Assembly (NCBI GenBank): GCA_044464485.1
Contig: JBIQLG010000004.1
Span: forward strand, 153,494-217,493
Direction of reading: 5' to 3'
Length of the DNA: 64,000 nucleotides
Source of the DNA: Terrimesophilobacter sp044464485
Lineage (GTDB): Bacteria; Actinomycetota; Actinomycetes; Actinomycetales; Microbacteriaceae
Part shown: positions 59,979-64,000 of the stretch, one piece after another
How positions within the stretch are numbered: the first letter of the stretch is position 1
How the letters are laid out: the number at the start of each line of letters is the position of its first letter
Position numbers and translations under genes: made by a program
The notes under the pieces: model-generated
What the model was told of the DNA's origin: nothing
Databases searched by the model: none
What the model saw: only the letters and a program-made list of their open reading frames with translations

Positions 59979-61088
59979 TTACGTGGCCCGGCCGCTTATG
60001 GCGGCCTTGGTGCCTTTCGCTTCAGCGGACGACGATGGGTCTGATGAAATCGAGCCGTCGTTGCCTTCGAAATCTGCGTCCGAATAAACGTCTTCAGAGT
60101 GTACAACATCATCGGCCGCTGGCTCGCGACCTGGCAAATATGGGCTCGGAACTACCCCGGGATGCCGCCGAGTCTGTACCGCGATAATGACGATACCCAC
60201 GACGATCGCACCGAACGACGCCCACACGTTGGTGCGGATGCCCAGAAAAATTTCACTCGGATCAATTCGGATCGACTCGAAGAAACTGCGACCGATCCCG
60301 TACCAGATGAGGTACGCGCCGAGCACCTTCCCCCATTGCAACCGGTACGCCCCCGCCTTCGGCGCCGTGATGTCAACGCCCACGAAAGGAATCATCCGCT
60401 TGGCGAGATGCCAGCGTCGCTCCACGTACAGCAAGACTCCGACGCCGATCAGGTTCCAGATGATTTCGTACAGGAAAGTCGGGTGAAAAAGAGTGTCTGC
60501 GGGAAGTCCCGCAGGGAATGCCGGGTTGGTGGACTCGATTTGAAGTCCCCATGGCAAATTCGTGGGAAGGCCGAAGAGTTCATGGTTGAAGTAGTTGCCG
60601 AGCCTGCCGAATGCCTGGGCGAGGAGCAGCGCGGGGGCCAGCGCATCCGCGAAACTCCAAAAGCGAACTCCCGCGAGACGGCAGCCAATGAGCGTCCCCA
60701 CCGCTCCCAGAATGAGCGCACCGAAGATGGCAAGACCGCCCTCCCAGATGTACAGAGTTTTCAAGAGGTCCTTGCCAGCCCCGAAGTAGTCGTCCGGATG
60801 CGTCACGACGTGAAAAATTCTGCCGCCGACTATCCCGAACGGAACGGCCCACAGGGCGATATCCAGAACGAGCCCGGCCTCAGCGCCACGCTGCTTCAAC
60901 CGGTATCCCGTGAATATGGTTGCTGCGACGATGCCGACCAGGATGCACAGCGCGTACGCGCGAATCGGGATGGGGACGGTAATCCACGTGAGACCGAGAT
61001 CATGAAGCCACGTTCCGAGGTTGAAGACCTGCCATGAGTAGTCTGGGCTCGGAATACTGGAGGGAAGTGCCGTCAGGATTGCAAACAC
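59979..61088 (-). CDS. lgt: Prolipoprotein diacylglyceryl transferase
   Basis: A seven-helix membrane enzyme that attaches diacylglycerol to the lipobox Cys of prelipoproteins. The 369-aa protein has the signature GRLGNYFNHELFG at residues 161-173 and the conserved IRAYALCI and GGRIFHV segments. A ~60-residue Ser- and acid-rich tail follows the last helix, as often seen in actinobacteria. The GTG at 61088 is the only good start; no near ribosome site is visible. It sits between trpA and gltB on the same strand. Confidence 0.95.
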   Translation of the reverse strand: MFAILTALPSSIPSPDYSWQVFNLGTWLHDLGLTWITVPIPIRAYALCILVGIVAATIFTGYRLKQRGAEAGLVLDIALWAVPFGIVGGRIFHVVTHPDDYFGAGKDLLKTLYIWEGGLAIFGALILGAVGTLIGCRLAGVRFWSFADALAPALLLAQAFGRLGNYFNHELFGLPTNLPWGLQIESTNPAFPAGLPADTLFHPTFLYEIIWNLIGVGVLLYVERRWHLAKRMIPFVGVDITAPKAGAYRLQWGKVLGAYLIWYGIGRSFFESIRIDPSEIFLGIRTNVWASFGAIVVGIVIIAVQTRRHPGVVPSPYLPGREPAADDVVHSEDVYSDADFEGNDGSISSDPSSSAEAKGTKAAISGRAT

Positions 61089-61121
61089 GATGGGATAGTG
61101 CCTTTCACGGGTGGGCAGTCG

Positions 61122-61907
61122 CTAGTTCAGCCTAGTACCGACGGCCAATGCGGAAACTGTGCGCGCGAGCTCCAGTACACCGCCGGATTCAAGGGCAGCC
61201 ACGAGTGCCGACCCCACAATGGCGCCGTCGGCGTACCGGTTGATGTCACGGACCTGATCGGGGGTCGACACGCCAAGCCCCACGCACACGCGCTGTGCGC
61301 CGGCGGTGCGCAGCCTGGCCACGAGGTCCCGTGCCGCAGCATCAACGCTTGACCGAGCGCCCGTGATGCCCATTGTCGAGGCGGCATAGACAAAGCCGCG
61401 CGACTTTTGTGCGATCATCCTCAGTCTTTCATCGGAAGACGACGGCGCTGCCAAAAAGACGCGGTCAATGCCGGTGCGATCTGATGCCTCGAACCACTCT
61501 GCCGCGTCATCCGGGATGAGATCCGGTGTAATAACACCGGCTCCGCCTGCTGCCACGAGGTCATCGCAGAACTTGTCGACACCGTATTGCAGAACCGGGT
61601 TCCAGTACGTCATGAGGACCACGGGAACCTGGGTCCTGGCAGTGATAACGGAAAGCGCGTCGAAAGCATGGGACAGCCGGAAGCCCCCGGATAACGCAAC
61701 CTGCGTGGCCCTTTGAATGACGGGGCCGTCCATGACCGGGTCCGAATAGGGAAGACCCAGTTCAATGACATGAGCGCCGTTTTCCGCGAGTGCCACAGCC
61801 GCATCGATACTGGTCGCCAAATCCGGATAGCCCACCGGCAGATAGCCGATGAGGGATCCGTCGCCCTGCGCCTTCTGCGTGTCCAGGGCAGCCTGCACGG
61901 CGCTCAT
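61122..61907 (-). CDS. trpA: Tryptophan synthase alpha subunit
   Basis: Releases indole from indole-3-glycerol phosphate and channels it to TrpB. The 261-aa TIM-barrel has the catalytic Glu in ALAENGAHVIELGLPYSDPVMDGP, with the catalytic Asp in the same block (D of SDPVMDG), and GVITPDLIPDD. The ATG at 61907 overlaps the trpB stop as ATGA; an upstream in-frame start at 61931 is unlikely. Confidence 0.97.
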   Translation of the reverse strand: MSAVQAALDTQKAQGDGSLIGYLPVGYPDLATSIDAAVALAENGAHVIELGLPYSDPVMDGPVIQRATQVALSGGFRLSHAFDALSVITARTQVPVVLMTYWNPVLQYGVDKFCDDLVAAGGAGVITPDLIPDDAAEWFEASDRTGIDRVFLAAPSSSDERLRMIAQKSRGFVYAASTMGITGARSSVDAAARDLVARLRTAGAQRVCVGLGVSTPDQVRDINRYADGAIVGSALVAALESGGVLELARTVSALAVGTRLN

Positions 61908-63103
61908 GATCGCGGCACCAGCTGAAACCACTCGTTGGCGGTCTCCATGTCTTTGTCGCCGCGTCCGCTAAGACTCACGAGGATGACGGCGTTGCTGCCG
62001 AGCTTCCGGCCCAGTTCGATCGTGCCGGCCAGTGCGTGAGCCGACTCGATTGCCGGAATAATTCCTTCCGTTCGCGAAAGCAGCCTCATGGCGTCCATGG
62101 CGGCAGCATCGGTGATGGGCACGTACTGCGCGCGGTCGATCGCGGCGAGCCAGGCGTGCTCCGGACCGACGCCCGGGTAGTCCAGTCCGGCAGAAATCGA
62201 GTGCGACTCGTTTGTTTGGCCGTCGTCGTCTTGCAACAGGAAGCTTCGGGCACCGTGCAGGACCCCAGGTCTGCCTTTCGTGAGTGTCGCGGCATGACGA
62301 CCGGTCTCGACGCCGTCGCCGCCCGCTTCAAACCCATAGAGCGCCACCGAACTGTCGTCGAGAAACGCGTCGAAAATTCCGATCGCGTTGGAACCGCCGC
62401 CGACGCACGCGGCGACTGCATCGGGAAGCCGGCTGCACAGGTCCAGTACCTGCTGTCGCGCCTCGTCGCCGATCACCTTTTGAAAGTCTCTGACCATGGA
62501 AGGGAAGGGATGAGGGCCGGCGACAGTGCCGAAAATGTAGTTTGTCGTGTCAACATTGGTGACCCAGTCGCGCATCGCCTCGTTGATGGCATCTTTGAGT
62601 GTTCGGGAACCCGTTGTAACGGGGATCACTTCTGCGCCAAGCAGCCGCATGCGCGCGACGTTGAGCGCCTGACGCTGCGTGTCCACCTCTCCCATGTAGA
62701 CGACACACTCCATACCGAGCAACGCGGCCGCGGTTGCCGTCGCAACACCGTGCTGGCCGGCTCCGGTCTCCGCAATAACCCGGGTTTTGCCGATGCGTTG
62801 CGTGAGCAGTGCCTGCCCGAGCACATTGTTGATCTTGTGAGAGCCGGTGTGGTTGAGGTCTTCGCGCTTGAGGATGATGCGCGCATTGCCCGCGTGCTCC
62901 GCGAATCGCGGAACTTCGGTGATGATCGACGGCCGGCCGGTATAGGTAGCGCCGAGGCGGGCGAGCCCCTCCGTGAACTCCGGCGACTTCCTCGCCACGT
63001 CATATGCCGCGGTCAGCTCATCGAGGGCCTCAACGAGCGACTCGGGTACGAATCTGCCGCCGAAGTCTCCGAAGTACGGCCCGGATGCCTCACGAAGACC
63101 CAT
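61904..63103 (-). CDS. trpB: Tryptophan synthase beta subunit
   Basis: The 399-aa pyridoxal-phosphate enzyme condenses indole with serine. The PLP lysine is K90 in HTGSHKINNVLGQ; ETGAGQHGVATA carries the catalytic Glu and GGGSNAIG the phosphate-binding loop. Its ATG overlaps the trpC stop by one base (TGATG), and its stop overlaps trpA, so all three are translated in series. Confidence 0.98.
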   Translation of the reverse strand: MGLREASGPYFGDFGGRFVPESLVEALDELTAAYDVARKSPEFTEGLARLGATYTGRPSIITEVPRFAEHAGNARIILKREDLNHTGSHKINNVLGQALLTQRIGKTRVIAETGAGQHGVATATAAALLGMECVVYMGEVDTQRQALNVARMRLLGAEVIPVTTGSRTLKDAINEAMRDWVTNVDTTNYIFGTVAGPHPFPSMVRDFQKVIGDEARQQVLDLCSRLPDAVAACVGGGSNAIGIFDAFLDDSSVALYGFEAGGDGVETGRHAATLTKGRPGVLHGARSFLLQDDDGQTNESHSISAGLDYPGVGPEHAWLAAIDRAQYVPITDAAAMDAMRLLSRTEGIIPAIESAHALAGTIELGRKLGSNAVILVSLSGRGDKDMETANEWFQLVPRS

Positions 63104-63873
63104 CAGACAGCCAGAAATTCGGCGAGAGTGGCCTCGGGGTCCGACGTGACGAGCGCTTCTCCCACGAGCACCGCATCGGCCCCGGCGGCTCGATATCGCG
63201 CGACGTCGGTTGCCGAACTCACCGCGGACTCTGCAACGCGGATGGTCCCTTCGGGGATGCGGTCGGCGAGCCGTCCGAAGAGTTCACGATCCAGCTCAAA
63301 CGTGGAGAGATTGCGCGCATTTATTCCGATCACCGTGGCGCCGACATCAATCGATCGGGAAAGCTCATCGGCATCGTGGGCCTCGACCAGGGCGGTCATC
63401 CCGAGGTCCCCAACCAGTGAGTGTAGGGACTGAAGTTGCTTCTGGTCGAGCGCGGAGGCCATGAGCAGCACCAGATCGGCGCCGGCGGCTCGGGCCTCGA
63501 AAACCTGGTACGGAAGCACGATGAAATCCTTACGGAGCACGGGGACGTCGATTGCCTCCCGCACAGCTTCGAGATCGTTCAGCGATCCGCCGAATCGTCG
63601 CGCCTCGGTGAGGACGCTGACGGCACTCGCGCCCGCACGGACATACTGGGCGGCGAGTTGTGCCGGATCCGCGATTTCGGCGAGTACACCACGCGAAGGA
63701 CTGGCCCTTTTTACTTCGGCAATGATCTTCACTCGATCGGCCGGGGCAAGCGCGGCAACCGCGTCGCGCGCCGGAGCGGCATCCGCAGCAGCGCGCTCAA
63801 CTTCCGTCAAGCTGCGGGAATCCTGCCGTGACTGAGCATCGGCGACGGCGCCCGCGACGAGTTCGCTCAGCAC
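63103..63873 (-). CDS. trpC: Indole-3-glycerol phosphate synthase
   Basis: Closes the indole ring in tryptophan synthesis. The 256-aa barrel has IIAEVKRASPSRGVL with the catalytic Lys, VLRKDFIVLPYQVFEAR, and GINARNLSTFELD. It is not fused to trpF. The GTG at 63873 is 3 bases after the stop of the small membrane protein gene upstream. Confidence 0.97.
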   Translation of the reverse strand: MLSELVAGAVADAQSRQDSRSLTEVERAAADAAPARDAVAALAPADRVKIIAEVKRASPSRGVLAEIADPAQLAAQYVRAGASAVSVLTEARRFGGSLNDLEAVREAIDVPVLRKDFIVLPYQVFEARAAGADLVLLMASALDQKQLQSLHSLVGDLGMTALVEAHDADELSRSIDVGATVIGINARNLSTFELDRELFGRLADRIPEGTIRVAESAVSSATDVARYRAAGADAVLVGEALVTSDPEATLAEFLAV

Positions 63874-63876
63874 CTG

Positions 63877-64000
63877 TCAGTGCGAGTTCTTCGGTGTGTA
63901 GCGCGGTCCGGCAACGCCGTAAACAAGCTTCGCAAGAACCCAGCCCAACAACGGCCCGATGACCACGAGAACAACAGCAGCCCATATGAGCCACATGGAG
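63877..64000 (-). CDS. C-terminal part of a small HGxxPAAW/DUF6704-type membrane protein
   Basis: About 40 C-terminal residues are visible; the start lies beyond base 64000. They form one transmembrane helix (WAAVVLVVIGPLLGWVLAKL) and the tail YGVAGPRYTPKNSH. This ending and the place directly upstream of trpC match the small actinobacterial membrane proteins named HGxxPAAW or DUF6704. Function unknown. The stop is 3 bases before the trpC GTG, so it belongs to the trp operon. Confidence 0.75.
   Translation of the reverse strand, partial: SMWLIWAAVVLVVIGPLLGWVLAKLVYGVAGPRYTPKNSH

Noticed and set aside
1..64000. Mobile elements, prophage, CRISPR arrays, toxin-antitoxin or defence genes
   Set aside because: No transposase, integrase, Cas, restriction or toxin motif and no regular direct repeats were seen; gene order is that of a conserved core chromosome.

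Overview
The window is ordinary chromosome from an actinobacterium, most likely of the family Microbacteriaceae. The evidence is the presence of WhiA, RbpA, OpcA, an ANTAR response regulator (PdtaR type), a MabA-like FabG and an actinobacterial GlgA, together with a gene order I recognise from that group: trpCBA-lgt-gltBD-pyk ... polA-DUF885-rpsA-coaE-uvrB-uvrA-uvrC-rapZ-whiA-sod-gap-pgk-tpi-secG-rbpA / tkt-tal-pgi-zwf-opcA-pgl / ctaB-ctaA / suf. I see no insertion sequence, prophage, integrase, CRISPR array, toxin-antitoxin pair or defence island. Base composition looks uniform.

Layout. 1-7.6 kb is a mixed housekeeping stretch: fatty acid desaturase (cut by the window edge), a D,D-carboxypeptidase, a TrmH-type RNA methyltransferase, a sirtuin, a histidine phosphatase, a YbaK-type tRNA deacylase, a glycosyltransferase-hydrolase pair, an exonuclease and ribosomal protein bL31B. 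7.7-15.5 kb holds an ABC ATPase, the divergent glycogen genes glgA/glgC, serB, fabG, a coupled DUF3099-small protein-SURF1 set and an ABC-F ATPase. 15.5-22.4 kb carries bioY, the suf Fe-S assembly operon and heme A genes ctaA/ctaB. 22.6-30.8 kb is a pentose-phosphate and glucose-6-phosphate operon. 30.8-34.5 kb (minus strand) is gap-pgk-tpi-secG-rbpA. 34.5-46.4 kb is sod, whiA, rapZ, the three uvr genes, coaE and rpsA. 46.5-52.4 kb has a DUF885 protein, an assembly gap, polA, a thioesterase, pdtaR and tRNA-Leu. 52.4-64 kb is pyk, gltDB, lgt and the end of a tryptophan operon.

The genes together supply most of central carbon metabolism (Pgi, Gap, Pgk, Tpi, Pyk, Zwf/OpcA, Pgl, Tkt, Tal), glycogen synthesis, Fe-S and heme A supply for respiration, nucleotide excision repair with Pol I, nitrogen entry through glutamate synthase, and tryptophan synthesis.

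The strongest non-gene signals are architectural. At 17 gene starts a TAnnnT hexamer sits exactly 6 or 7 bases before the start codon, the signature of leaderless transcripts, and it fixes several start codons. Five of eight convergent gene pairs overlap by exactly four bases, CTAA or TTAG, so both stop codons share one tetramer. Dyads sit against predicted promoters of tkt, uvrA, glgA/glgC and bioY/ABC-F. The N-gap near 48.36 kb is flanked by poly-G and by an error-rich second copy of the polA 3' end, which is an assembly artefact. I did not find a clearly new multi-gene system. The nearest candidate is the DUF3099-small Cys protein-SURF1 trio. No stretch over 300 bases lacks a gene; the longest is 20219-20512.
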